From Sphingobacterium allocomposti (GTDB taxonomy: Bacteria; Bacteroidota; Bacteroidia; Sphingobacteriales; Sphingobacteriaceae), in NCBI RefSeq assembly GCF_008124885.1, contig NZ_VNHX01000024.1, positions 1 through 64,000 on the forward strand: a stretch of DNA of 64,000 nucleotides, given 5' to 3'. A program made the translations under genes and the position numbers. The notes beneath the pieces were generated by a model. That model made no database searches. It was not told the DNA's origin and was given only the letters and a program-made list of their open reading frames with translations. This document shows positions 25,060 to 34,787 of this stretch, one piece after another. Each line of letters begins with the position of its first letter. Positions within the stretch are counted from its first letter, which is position 1.

Positions 25060-26583
25060 ATGAAAAAGATATATATACTACCATTCTTTCTTTTTGGGTT
25101 GACGTCTTGTGAGAAAGATTTTTTAAACCAAGAAGATCCGAATGCGGTCTCTGTAGAGCAGTTTTTCAAAACAGAAAATGATGTTCAGTTAGCTGTTAAC
25201 GGTCTCTACCAAGCGTTGCGCTCGGGAAGCACCGTAGGCGAAGGAAGCGCCCTTTATAGTGAGGAGCGTTCTGATAACACTGGACGCGATGATAATCAGT
25301 CAAATGCTGGAGAGCCCTTTCAGTTCAATGATTTTTCTATCTTACCGAGCAACTCCTATCTAAAAACCCATTGGTCGAACATGTATGACGCAATAGCTCG
25401 TTGCAATACACTGCTATCCAGGATCGACCAGGTAACGTTTTCGGACGACGCATTGAAAAAAAGACATATAGCCGAGGCAAAATTTGTAAGAGCGCTGCTG
25501 TATTTCCACATGGTGCGCAAGTTCGGAGACATTCCCTTGTCACTCGAAGAGATTACAACAAAAGAGCAAGCAAATGAACTAGCCTTCCGGCAGAAGGAGG
25601 ATGTCGTTTACCAACAGATTATTGCGGATTTGACAGACGCATTGGATAGCAACCTTCCAAATACGCAGCACCAATATGCTGTGGGTAGAGCCTCTAAAGC
25701 AGCTATCAATGCCCTGCTCGGACAGGTGTACCTAACGATGGGCACAACCTTGAAAGATGTGAATACGGCGGATTTTTTTAGACTGGCTGAAACACATCTG
25801 TCCGCTTCGTACCAAGCGCGCACTTTTGGCAAGCTCGACGAGATTCCTTATAGCGAGGTGTTCGATGTGGAACGTAAGAATACGTGTAAGGAACTGGTAT
25901 TTCAGGTGCAGTATCTTCGGGGCGACCAAAATTACAGTTCAAGCATCGCTAGAAATAACCAAGCCCGTGGAGAAACCATTAACTCAAAATACCCTTCAAC
26001 CGGGAGTGGCGGAAATGTTAAGCATGACTTGGTAAAAGACTATGAGGAAGGCGACTTGCGAAAGACATTTTCGATTAAATTTGCTACTGATCCGCAGGTG
26101 AATGACTGGTTTATTACGAAGTTTAGAGATAATAGTGACGGAGCAGGAACGGCAGGTTGGGGTGGTAACGACTGGATTTTGATACGTTATGCGGATGTGA
26201 TGTTATTACTTGCAGAAACCAAGATGCATTTAGGAAAGGATGCTGAAGCGATAGCGCTGCTGGATGAAGTCCGTGAGCGCGCCGGACTTCCGTCTTACGC
26301 TGAGGCCCGTAAGGACGCCTCATATGACAGCAGATACCCGACCTTAAAAGAAGCAATTCTGCATGAAAGACGTGTCGAACTTGCATTTGAAAACCATCGC
26401 TGGTTCGATCTGATACGTAACTATGACGCTGAGGGTCTGGTTCGCTACTTTAAAAAGAAGAGTCAAGCAGATTACGGAAACGCACAGCTATCCAATATCA
26501 CGACGAAGGATCGATACTACCCAATACCTTTTGATGAACACAAATTGGATCCCGAGAGGATGTATCAGAACCCGGGATATTAA
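25060..26583 (+). CDS. susD: SusD-type glycan-binding lipoprotein 1 (RagB/SusD)
   Basis: 507 residues. Lipoprotein signal ends FLFGLTSCEKDFLNQ. The RagB/SusD pattern is clear: an N-terminal tetratricopeptide-like part (NGLYQALRSG, AIARCNTLLSRID, EAKFVRALLYFHMVRKFGDI), and the C-terminal signature LHERRVELAFENHRWFDLIR followed by YPIPFDEHKLDPE. It caps the SusC pore at the cell surface. It is paired with the upstream susC. Confidence 0.95.
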   Translation: MKKIYILPFFLFGLTSCEKDFLNQEDPNAVSVEQFFKTENDVQLAVNGLYQALRSGSTVGEGSALYSEERSDNTGRDDNQSNAGEPFQFNDFSILPSNSYLKTHWSNMYDAIARCNTLLSRIDQVTFSDDALKKRHIAEAKFVRALLYFHMVRKFGDIPLSLEEITTKEQANELAFRQKEDVVYQQIIADLTDALDSNLPNTQHQYAVGRASKAAINALLGQVYLTMGTTLKDVNTADFFRLAETHLSASYQARTFGKLDEIPYSEVFDVERKNTCKELVFQVQYLRGDQNYSSSIARNNQARGETINSKYPSTGSGGNVKHDLVKDYEEGDLRKTFSIKFATDPQVNDWFITKFRDNSDGAGTAGWGGNDWILIRYADVMLLLAETKMHLGKDAEAIALLDEVRERAGLPSYAEARKDASYDSRYPTLKEAILHERRVELAFENHRWFDLIRNYDAEGLVRYFKKKSQADYGNAQLSNITTKDRYYPIPFDEHKLDPERMYQNPGY

Positions 26584-26619
26584 GCGACAACACTTTTTTG
26601 GAGCATCAGAGGATACCAT

Positions 26620-26656
26620 AGAGGCCGGATTTTAAAGTAGAGAAAATCCGGCCTCT
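26620..26656. terminator. Bidirectional terminator between susD and GH78
   Basis: AGAGGCCGGATTTT and AAAATCCGGCCTCT form a perfect 14-bp stem with a 9-base loop. It lies between two convergent genes and ends close to both stop codons. Confidence 0.85.
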
Positions 26657-26660
26657 AATC

Positions 26661-29306
26661 TTACCGGATATTCCAGACAAACTCGTGTGTTCCGGCTCCC
26701 AACTTTATGGGATCGGATTGGTGTAAGAATGGCGGAAGATAAAGGGTCGCGGAACTGTTTGCGGGGATATTTACTTCGTACCGAATCTTCGTTCCCTGAC
26801 GGACCCATGATGAGCGGATCTCTCCATAAGGCGACCGATGGCTCGCTTCAAAGTGTTCAAGTCCGCTTACAAAATAGGGCTTTAAAATAACATGTCGGAA
26901 CCCGGGGTTTTCCTTGTCAGGATAGATTCCACCCAGGCCTTTAAAGAACCAAGCTCCAATTTCCCCGAACATCATGTGATTGTCCGAGATGTCCCGTGTA
27001 GCGTTCAGGTCCCAGTTTTCCAATAATGTAGTTGCGCCGTTGGCAATCCACCAGCCCCAGGAAGGATAGGTATCCTGCACAGCAACCTTGTAAGCGGTTT
27101 CGGTATGGCCATTCTCGCTTAGCGCATTCAACAGTGCTTTTGCTCCTAAAACGCCTACGTCGAGATGAAACCCGTTTTCTGCGACTTTAGCCGCTAAGAC
27201 GTCAGCCACTTTTTGTTGCATCGCACGTGGAACAACTCCCCAATACAACGGCATACTGAGCTCCGTCTGTGTGCCATTTGCATATATTCCTGCCGTACTA
27301 TCCAGAAACTTTTCATTAATGGCATGCTTTATCTTTTCTGCCAAAGCCGAATAATGCAGATAGTCATCTTCTTTATTGAAAAGTCTGGCGGCTTGCGCTA
27401 AAATGGAGGCATCGACATAAAAATAGATGGAAGAGGTCAGCTCCTTATTGGAGGTCGATTTAACAGGCACCCAATCGCCCCTTCCCCAGGAAGTTAGGTG
27501 GTTCGGACTTGTCCTGTCAACATAATCTACATAGCGTTTAATAGCCGCGTAGGAGTCGCTAAGTGCTTTGCTATCACCGTAGAATAGATAAATGTGCCAC
27601 GGGATGATTGCAATGGTGCTCGTCCAGTCGAGACCGTTGTCTGTGCCATACCCCCACCCTCCTGTGGGAATGATGTCTGGAAGGACTCCGTTTGGCTGCT
27701 GTTCGTCGCGGTGGTCGGCAAGCCATTTTTCGTAAATGGTGATCGCGTCGAAGTTGTAAAAAGCCGACTCAATGGCAAAATGTCCATCTCCAGTCCACCC
27801 ATTTTTTTCCCGTTGTGGGCAGTCGGTAGGATACCCCATAAGGTTGGAAAGGTATGAGTTGTTCGCCGCTTTCCACAGCTTTTCGACCAACGGATTGGAC
27901 GCTTTGATCTGACCTACTGCCGGCACGTCGCTGTGTGTAAAATGGGCTGTAAGATCGGTACTTGTCAATGTTATCGGAGTGTCGCTGCTAACTTCCACAT
28001 AGCGAAAGCCTTTATAATTAAACGTCGTTTTAAAGGTGTCGGCCTCTCCGCTCAACGTCAAGATATCGGTTTGAAAAGGCTCTTTCTCCTTATCGCCCCT
28101 ATAATACACGTCGATGTTAGACAGATCGAGGTGCCCGTCGGTTCCCCGACGTTCGCCATGCTTGACATATACTTTTGTGCCCTTGGTGCCCAAGATCCGG
28201 AGTTCGGTCATTCCAGCCATGTTCTGTCCGAAGTCGAATAGATAGTTTTTGTCGCTAAAGCGTTTGAAAGACTGGGCCGTTAAGCGCCGTACATGCCGTA
28301 TCGGGCGTAGCTGTTGGGAGGTGATAACGGGCGACGGAGCTGATCGGAGCCGTACACCGTGCCATTTGGAGTCGTCAAAATCGGTGCGGTTCCATCCTTT
28401 CTGCTCCAAACGGGCATCCACATGCTCTCCCGTATAGATGCTATTAAACTGTAAACCGCCGGTAGACGTTTTCCAATCTAATCCAGAAGTTATTGTCTCT
28501 ACGGTTCCGTCTTCGTAAGTAATGCGTAGATCGAGGCAAAAAGCCGGACGGTTACGCCACGGCGCACGGTCGAAGTCCCACACGGCCCGCGATTGGTGAT
28601 TGTACCAGCCGTTACCCAAGATTATACCGATGGCATTACCACCCTTACGTACATGCTGTGTTACGTCATGTGTGACATACAGTATCCGGCGGTCAAAGCG
28701 TGTGTACATAGGATTCAGTTGCTGATCTCCGATGCGAGAGCCATTAATATACAGCTCGTACAGTCCGCCGACGGCGATATATGCTCTCGCCGACTTAATA
28801 GCCTTCGCACTGCGGAAGGTTTTCCTGAAATATGGTGCCGGAAGGAAATCTGGATTGTTGCCATCCGAAATCCAGGATCCTTGCCACTGCTGTTCGTTGA
28901 GCAGCCCCATTTCAAAGCTGGCTATAGACGACCGGCCCTGCTGCCCGTTTTTATCCCAGACTTCGACGCACCAGTAGTATTGCTGGTACGGTTGAAGGGG
29001 CCGCCCTGAATAGGTTAGAAGCATGTCTTGTGACAGCTGTTTTCCGCTGTCCCACCAAGCGGTGCCGTCTTTCAAGAGCTCCAATGAGTCTGAAGCGATC
29101 AAAATCCGATAAGCACTTTGTTGGGCTCCGTCGTGCGGGCTCGCAATTTTCCAGCTTAATCGGGGATGCGGGTTGTCTATACCCATTGGACGCTCCAGAT
29201 GCTCGCACCGTAAGTCATACGGGCGGAAAGATGAGGACTGCCGTGCGTGTAGTGCCGTGCTCGAGAGGAGTAAAAGAAAGATCCAAGCAAGATAGGTCTT
29301 TTGCAT
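26661..29306 (-). CDS. Alpha-L-rhamnosidase, GH78
   Basis: About 881 residues from the Met of MQKTYLAWIF; a Met five codons earlier (29321) is also possible. The signal ends near ALHARQ. Domains follow the GH78 layout: N-terminal beta domains (YDLRCEHLERPMGID, PRLSWKI), a carbohydrate-binding domain, then the (alpha/alpha)6 catalytic domain with CPQREKNGWTGDGHFAIESA, which carries the acidic residues. It releases L-rhamnose from rhamnogalacturonan. It is divergent from the second susC and has an operator-like palindrome about 103 bases upstream. Confidence 0.92.
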   Translation of the reverse strand: MQKTYLAWIFLLLLSSTALHARQSSSFRPYDLRCEHLERPMGIDNPHPRLSWKIASPHDGAQQSAYRILIASDSLELLKDGTAWWDSGKQLSQDMLLTYSGRPLQPYQQYYWCVEVWDKNGQQGRSSIASFEMGLLNEQQWQGSWISDGNNPDFLPAPYFRKTFRSAKAIKSARAYIAVGGLYELYINGSRIGDQQLNPMYTRFDRRILYVTHDVTQHVRKGGNAIGIILGNGWYNHQSRAVWDFDRAPWRNRPAFCLDLRITYEDGTVETITSGLDWKTSTGGLQFNSIYTGEHVDARLEQKGWNRTDFDDSKWHGVRLRSAPSPVITSQQLRPIRHVRRLTAQSFKRFSDKNYLFDFGQNMAGMTELRILGTKGTKVYVKHGERRGTDGHLDLSNIDVYYRGDKEKEPFQTDILTLSGEADTFKTTFNYKGFRYVEVSSDTPITLTSTDLTAHFTHSDVPAVGQIKASNPLVEKLWKAANNSYLSNLMGYPTDCPQREKNGWTGDGHFAIESAFYNFDAITIYEKWLADHRDEQQPNGVLPDIIPTGGWGYGTDNGLDWTSTIAIIPWHIYLFYGDSKALSDSYAAIKRYVDYVDRTSPNHLTSWGRGDWVPVKSTSNKELTSSIYFYVDASILAQAARLFNKEDDYLHYSALAEKIKHAINEKFLDSTAGIYANGTQTELSMPLYWGVVPRAMQQKVADVLAAKVAENGFHLDVGVLGAKALLNALSENGHTETAYKVAVQDTYPSWGWWIANGATTLLENWDLNATRDISDNHMMFGEIGAWFFKGLGGIYPDKENPGFRHVILKPYFVSGLEHFEASHRSPYGEIRSSWVRQGTKIRYEVNIPANSSATLYLPPFLHQSDPIKLGAGTHEFVWNIR

Positions 29307-29677
29307 GTTTTGATAAAGCATGTTGATGTGAGGGCTAAGATATAAATTTTTTTGCGCGAGCCGCCCGACCGGGCACTGAGAGTGGTTTGAACTATCCTGC
29401 ACTGTCCTGCAAACGTTGCCGGCAACGTTTGCGTAATTTTTTTAAAGGACTTTGTCCTCTTTAGTATGGATATACACTATTATTGTGTAGGATATTAACG
29501 CTAACATAATATAGGTATCGCTGTTTGGGAAAGATGGTGCTCGTATAAACCAGTATAAATCTGTTTAAAATCCGTGATAAAAAAGAAGATGGACCGATCG
29601 CCGTGGTTTAACGTGGTATTTGTCCATAAGGGGATGTTGTTAAAATTATGTAACCAGTTTAAATCAATTTATATACC
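29307..29677. other. Divergent control region of GH78 and susC 2
   Basis: 371 bases between two divergent start codons. It holds the palindrome at 29409-29432, a short GC-rich inverted repeat near 29365 and a related pair of AT-rich sequences near 29550 and 29655 (both with CCAGT followed by AAATC). No exact TAnnTTTG box was found for either gene. Confidence 0.55.
29409..29432. promoter_or_regulatory. LacI-type operator upstream of GH78
   Basis: Perfect 24-bp palindrome with half-site GCAAACGTTGCC. The central CG and symmetric halves are typical of LacI-family operators. Related sites lie at 36478, 38671 and 39756. The likely ligand is the LacI-family protein encoded at 54550. Confidence 0.75.
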
Positions 29678-32600
29678 ATGAGGATATTTAAAGCTTTATT
29701 GTTGATGCTTTTGTCTGTACAATTGGCCTTTGCACAGCAGAGGACAGTTACGGGAGTTGTGTATGATCAGGATAGGACACCCTTGCCTGGCGTGACGGTA
29801 AAGGTAAAAGGCACAAATGTACAGGTAAGTACCGACGCTAACGGAAGATACAGTATTAGTGTGTCCTCTCCAGAAAATGTTTTAGAATTCAGTTCGGTTG
29901 GCTTCCTTGGCCAAGAGCGAATGGTGGGGCAAGGAACGCTCTTGGAAGTTACCTTGCGGTCGGATGCAGGAAACTTAGAAGAAGTAGTCGTAATAGGCTA
30001 TGGTGCAGTTAAACGGAAGGACCTTACTGGAGCGGTAGCTTCAGTAGACGCTAAAACTATCACCGCGGCCCCCGTTTCGTCCGCTTTAGAGGCTATTCAA
30101 GGACGTGTTGCAGGATTGAACATAAACAGTACGGAGGGGTCGCCCGACGCGGAGCTCACAGTACGTGTGAGAGGGGGAGGATCGATAACCCAGGACAACT
30201 CTCCTTTGTACATCGTTGATGGGTTTCCCGTAAATTCTATAGCTGATATTGCGCCTCAAGACATTGAATCTATTGATATACTGAAAGATGCTTCCTCTAC
30301 AGCAATCTATGGAGCTCGCGGAGCAAACGGTGTTATTTTGGTTACGACGAAAGGAGGAAGAGTCGGAAAGACAAGCATTAGTTTAAATGTATTTACTGGA
30401 ACAAGAAATCTTGCAAAAAAGCTTGATGTCCTTTCGCCTTCGGACTATGTGACATGGCAATACGAACATGCATTGCTTTCGAACAAGCTGGAGACGTATG
30501 TGAATTATTTTGGAAACTATCAAGATATTGACCTGTACGAGAACGTTAAACCGAACGATTGGCAAGAGATATTGTTCGGCCGGACGGGCAATACGTATAA
30601 CCAGAATTTAAACATTAGTGGAGGTGGCGAGAAAACGCGCTTTAGTGTAAGCCACAGTTTCGTTAAAGACAAAGCAATAATGCAGATGTCCGATTTCGAA
30701 AGACAGAATGCCAACTTCAAACTTAATCATAAACTATATAAGCGCTTATCGTTGGATTTAGGGGTTCGTTATTCCGACATACAAGTCAACGGGGGCGGAA
30801 TGAACGAGCAAAATGAGGTTTCATCCGCGGATTCTCGTTTAAAGTATGCGATGCTTTATCCCCCCTTTCCTGTTGAAGGGCTGACCACGACGACGGAAAC
30901 AGATGATGATTTCAATCTTTACAGTCCGATAGTAGCTATATCAGATAATGACCAATATTACCGACGTAAAACTTACAACCTTAATGCCGCATTGACGTAC
31001 GAGGTTATCGACAATCTACGTATACGGTCTGAGTTTGGATACGACGCTTATAGGAATGATCAAGACCGCTTTTATGGAGGAACAACATATTATGTAAGAA
31101 ATGTGCCAACTTCAGACCGTCAAAATTTACCGGCACTTATTTTGACGAATACGAACAGAAATGGCTGGAGAAGCACCAACACAGCGACTTATACGTTGGA
31201 CGAGTTTTTAGGTACGTCGCACAAACTCAATGTTCTTTTGGGCCAAGAGTTTCTCTTTACTGAGAACCAGATTTTGACGAATGTAATACATGGCTTCCCA
31301 GAAACCTTTTCCTTTGACGATACGAGAAGGTTAACAACCCAGGGATATGCCAACTCGGTAGACAATAATTTTACCCCCGATGATAAGCTACTTTCTTTTT
31401 TCGGTCGGGCAAACTATGATTTCAAGGGACGTTACCTACTGAGTGCAACTTTCCGTGCGGACGGATCTTCAAAGTTTTCGACCAGCAATAGGTGGGGATA
31501 TTTCCCTTCAGTATCAGGTGCTTGGCGTCTATCGGACGAGCCTTTTTTGGAAAACGCTGGAGCATGGTTAAATGACCTAAAGCTTAGAGCAAGTTATGGG
31601 ACGGCAGGAAATAACCGTATCCCGGCGGGACTTCTGGTACAGGTGTTCAATAACTCGACGACGACATGGGTAAACGGGTACAACAGCTACTGGGCTGCGT
31701 CGAAAACGATGGCTAACCCCGATTTAAAATGGGAGACGACCGTCACACGTAATCTTGGCTTGGATTTTTCGCTGTGGAACGGAAAGTTAGCAGGAACATT
31801 TGACGCCTATTTAAACAAGACCAAAGATTTGCTTATAGCATTTCCTGTCGCGGGTACAGGGTATGATATCCAGTACAGAAACTTGGGAACGACCCAAAAT
31901 AAAGGTCTAGAGTTCACCTTAAATTGGTCCGCTATCCATAAAACCAACTTCGATCTTTCGCTGAACGCCAATATCAGTTTTAACCGAAATAAAGTTCTTG
32001 ACTTGGGTTCAGTGGCCAACATCTACGGGACTTCGGGCTGGGCTTCTACAGCTATAGGTGCAGATTATTTAGTAGAAGTAGGAGCTCCGGTGGGCCGAAT
32101 GTTCGGCTATCGGAGCGACGGGAGATACGAGGTCTCCGACTTTGAGCGATATGACGCGAGCTCTAATCAATGGATTTTAAAAGAGGGCGTTGTTAACGGT
32201 AGAGATGCCGTAGGCCTTATACGACCTGGTTCCATGAAAATTAAGGATCTAGACGGAGATGGAATAATCACAGTTGCTGATCGGACTATTATTGGTAATG
32301 CAAATCCACTTCATACCGGAGGATTCTCCGTTAACTCTCGTATTTATAATTTCGATGTAGCCGCATATTTCAATTGGAGCTACGGCAATGACATCTACAA
32401 TGCGAATAAGATTGAGTACACGTCGACTAGCCAGTACAATTCCAGAAACATGATCGATGTGATGGCTAGTGGAAATCGCTGGACGAACCTGCGTGCTGAT
32501 GGTACCATCAGTAATGACGCTGCGGAATTAGAAGCAATGAATGCTAATACAACGATGTGGTCGCCCTATACGCGATCCTTTACCTTTACGGATTGGGCGG

Positions 32601-32854
32601 TGGAAGATGGCTCGTTTTTGCGTCTTTCCACCGTGACCCTAGGCTATACGTTGCCGAAGTCGGTTTCGTCGAAATTAAAAATGCAGAATCTCCGTGTATA
32701 CGCATCCGGATACAATCTCTTTTTGTTTACGAACTACTCAGGCTTTGATCCGGAAGTCTCTACTAGGCGGCAGACCCCTTTGACTCCAGGGGTCGATTAC
32801 TCTGCATATCCAAAGAGCAAATCTTTTGTTTTTGGCTTGAACGTAAATTTTTAA
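29678..32854 (+). CDS. susC: SusC-type TonB-dependent outer-membrane transporter 2
   Basis: 1058 residues. Signal peptide ends QLAFAQ. A carboxypeptidase-regulatory-like domain (TGVVYDQDRTPLPGVTVKV) is followed by a TonB-box region (NLEEVVVIGYGAVKRKDLTG), a plug with SPLYIVDGFPVN and a beta-barrel ending SKSFVFGLNVNF. It differs clearly from SusC 1 and is probably specific for a different pectin fragment. It is paired with the SusD gene 11 bases downstream. Confidence 0.95.
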   Translation: MRIFKALLLMLLSVQLAFAQQRTVTGVVYDQDRTPLPGVTVKVKGTNVQVSTDANGRYSISVSSPENVLEFSSVGFLGQERMVGQGTLLEVTLRSDAGNLEEVVVIGYGAVKRKDLTGAVASVDAKTITAAPVSSALEAIQGRVAGLNINSTEGSPDAELTVRVRGGGSITQDNSPLYIVDGFPVNSIADIAPQDIESIDILKDASSTAIYGARGANGVILVTTKGGRVGKTSISLNVFTGTRNLAKKLDVLSPSDYVTWQYEHALLSNKLETYVNYFGNYQDIDLYENVKPNDWQEILFGRTGNTYNQNLNISGGGEKTRFSVSHSFVKDKAIMQMSDFERQNANFKLNHKLYKRLSLDLGVRYSDIQVNGGGMNEQNEVSSADSRLKYAMLYPPFPVEGLTTTTETDDDFNLYSPIVAISDNDQYYRRKTYNLNAALTYEVIDNLRIRSEFGYDAYRNDQDRFYGGTTYYVRNVPTSDRQNLPALILTNTNRNGWRSTNTATYTLDEFLGTSHKLNVLLGQEFLFTENQILTNVIHGFPETFSFDDTRRLTTQGYANSVDNNFTPDDKLLSFFGRANYDFKGRYLLSATFRADGSSKFSTSNRWGYFPSVSGAWRLSDEPFLENAGAWLNDLKLRASYGTAGNNRIPAGLLVQVFNNSTTTWVNGYNSYWAASKTMANPDLKWETTVTRNLGLDFSLWNGKLAGTFDAYLNKTKDLLIAFPVAGTGYDIQYRNLGTTQNKGLEFTLNWSAIHKTNFDLSLNANISFNRNKVLDLGSVANIYGTSGWASTAIGADYLVEVGAPVGRMFGYRSDGRYEVSDFERYDASSNQWILKEGVVNGRDAVGLIRPGSMKIKDLDGDGIITVADRTIIGNANPLHTGGFSVNSRIYNFDVAAYFNWSYGNDIYNANKIEYTSTSQYNSRNMIDVMASGNRWTNLRADGTISNDAAELEAMNANTTMWSPYTRSFTFTDWAVEDGSFLRLSTVTLGYTLPKSVSSKLKMQNLRVYASGYNLFLFTNYSGFDPEVSTRRQTPLTPGVDYSAYPKSKSFVFGLNVNF

Positions 32855-32865
32855 TTAGACAGACT

Positions 32866-34677
32866 ATGAAACGAATTATAAACATATCGTTATTATTGGG
32901 GGCAACCTTATCAATAACAAGCTGTAAAAATGTATTGGAAGCTCCAGCCAAGTCCTCGTTGGATGAATCCGTTATCTTCTCTACGCCGAGCTTAGCGGAG
33001 GGCGTCATACCCGGCATCCTCCAGTCTTTTGGAGAAACGAATTCTTATCGAGGACGCTATTTGGTTTACTACGGTACAAATACAGATGTTGAAGTGCATA
33101 ATTCTTTGAAAGCAATAGACGACGAGAAGTCCAGGTTGGGAAACTACAATACCAATGTGGACAACGGTCAGATGAATACCGACAATAATGCTTGGGCAAA
33201 ATTTTATGAAGGTATTGAGCGGGCAAATATGGCTATACGTGGACTACGTAGGTACGGAAACGTTGAATCAAATAGGGAAATGGCACAGATTCTCGGAGAG
33301 ATTTTAGTCCTTCGAGCTGTACTGTATAATGACCTCATCAAGGGGTGGGGAGACGTTCCCGCAAGGTTCGAACCGATCACCTCCGAGACCACCTACCTGC
33401 CTCGGAGCGATCGAGATATTATTTATAAACAATTGCTAGGGGACTTAGATGAAGCGGCGGATCTACTACCCTGGCCAAATGAAACCTCGAAAACGTCGTC
33501 GGTGGAAAGGGTGAGCAAGTCTTTTGCAAAAGGCTTGCGAGCGCGGTTGGCACTAGCTGCGGGCGGTTACGCGCAACGGTTGGACGGAACAGTTCGATTG
33601 AGTACCGATCCAGAACTCTCCAGAGAAAAGATGTATACCATTGCGAAGCAAGAATGTCTGGACATTATAAGCAGTAGCACGCAGAGGCTCCTCGGATTCG
33701 AAGAGGTCTTCCGTCGTTTTAATCAAGAGAATACAGCTGCCGGTGGGGAATCAATATGGGAGATTCCGTTCAGTGACGGTCGCGGTCGCGTAATTTTTGA
33801 TCTAGGTGTACGGCACCTAAAAACAAATAAGTACACTGGGCAAAATCGAGGAGGTACAGTAGGCCCTAACCCGATCATGCTTTACGAGTATGATAAAGAT
33901 GATGTGCGGCGGTTTGTTTCTATCGTCCCTTATGAATGGGATCGAAACGCTTCGGACGCAGCCGATGCAGGAGGCTTCCAGGTACCGTCGTCGCTTGGCC
34001 GGCTGTATTTTGGAAAGTATAGGTATGAATGGATGACCCGACGGGTTACGTCGACAAACGACGACGGTTTGAACTGGATGTATATGCGGTATGCAGACGT
34101 CATCCTGATGGCGGCAGAGGCTATAAATGAACTCGAGGGACCAGAGGCTGCGGCGCCTTACCTGAAAATGATTCTAGATCGAGCTTTTCCTTCAAATAGC
34201 GTAAGGGTCGCAGAATTGATGAGTCAAGCTTCTGCTTCCAAGATTGCTTTTTTTAACGCCATCGTCGATCAGCGCGCTCTCGAATTTACTGGTGAGATGT
34301 TGCGTAAAGGAGATCTGATACGTTGGAACTTACTTGGAACTAAACTATCAGAAGCAAAGCAAAAGTTGGAACAGCTGGAGAACAGGACGGGAAAATACGC
34401 AGACTTGCCGAGAAGAATATATTACCAAACAGCCGATGATGGCGAAACGGTAAGTATTTACGGCCTGAATTTCGGAGATACAGACGCGGCGGGAGCAGCA
34501 CTGAACTATTCAGCTAATAAGTCGTGGACGATGAGTTCTTCGAGCGATGTCACAACCTTTTGGAATGCATTGGTATATCCGGGGAGGGACCCGAATAAGC
34601 AGCAATACTGGCCTATATGGCAGTTTTTCCTCGAGTCATCTAACGGGATGTTAAATAATAATCATTTAAATCTCTAG
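32866..34677 (+). CDS. susD: SusD-type glycan-binding lipoprotein 2 (RagB/SusD)
   Basis: 603 residues, longer than SusD 1. The lipobox is LSITSCKN. RagB/SusD elements include YEGIERANMAIRGLRRYGN, EILVLRAVLYNDLIKGWGDVP, RYADVILMAAEAINEL and AIVDQRALEFTGEMLRKGDLIRW near the C-terminus. It binds glycan at the cell surface and caps SusC 2. Confidence 0.93.
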   Translation: MKRIINISLLLGATLSITSCKNVLEAPAKSSLDESVIFSTPSLAEGVIPGILQSFGETNSYRGRYLVYYGTNTDVEVHNSLKAIDDEKSRLGNYNTNVDNGQMNTDNNAWAKFYEGIERANMAIRGLRRYGNVESNREMAQILGEILVLRAVLYNDLIKGWGDVPARFEPITSETTYLPRSDRDIIYKQLLGDLDEAADLLPWPNETSKTSSVERVSKSFAKGLRARLALAAGGYAQRLDGTVRLSTDPELSREKMYTIAKQECLDIISSSTQRLLGFEEVFRRFNQENTAAGGESIWEIPFSDGRGRVIFDLGVRHLKTNKYTGQNRGGTVGPNPIMLYEYDKDDVRRFVSIVPYEWDRNASDAADAGGFQVPSSLGRLYFGKYRYEWMTRRVTSTNDDGLNWMYMRYADVILMAAEAINELEGPEAAAPYLKMILDRAFPSNSVRVAELMSQASASKIAFFNAIVDQRALEFTGEMLRKGDLIRWNLLGTKLSEAKQKLEQLENRTGKYADLPRRIYYQTADDGETVSIYGLNFGDTDAAGAALNYSANKSWTMSSSSDVTTFWNALVYPGRDPNKQQYWPIWQFFLESSNGMLNNNHLNL

Positions 34678-34763
34678 TAGTGTCAACGATGCAAACCAGG
34701 AAGGCTTGCTGTACTCCAGTATACTGGCTCCTACATGGGGGAGCATGAGCATCATTTGAAATA

Positions 34764-34773
34764 TTACCGGTAA
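34764..34773. promoter_or_regulatory. Core operator-like palindrome before the DUF5123-type gene
   Basis: TTACCGGTAA is identical to the 10-bp core of the operator at 36478, but the CG-containing flanks are missing. It lies about 20 bases before a start codon. It may be a weak site or chance. Confidence 0.25.
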
Positions 34774-34787
34774 ATAAATTTTAGTAT

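Noticed and set aside
25436..25448. GGTAACGTTTTCG inside susD 1, resembling an operator half
   Set aside because: It lies in coding sequence, lacks symmetry and is far from any start codon.
29307..29402. Upstream extension of the GH78 frame to 29402
   Set aside because: It would place the signal peptide inside the protein, and the operator palindrome abuts it; the start at 29306 or 29321 gives a proper signal peptide.
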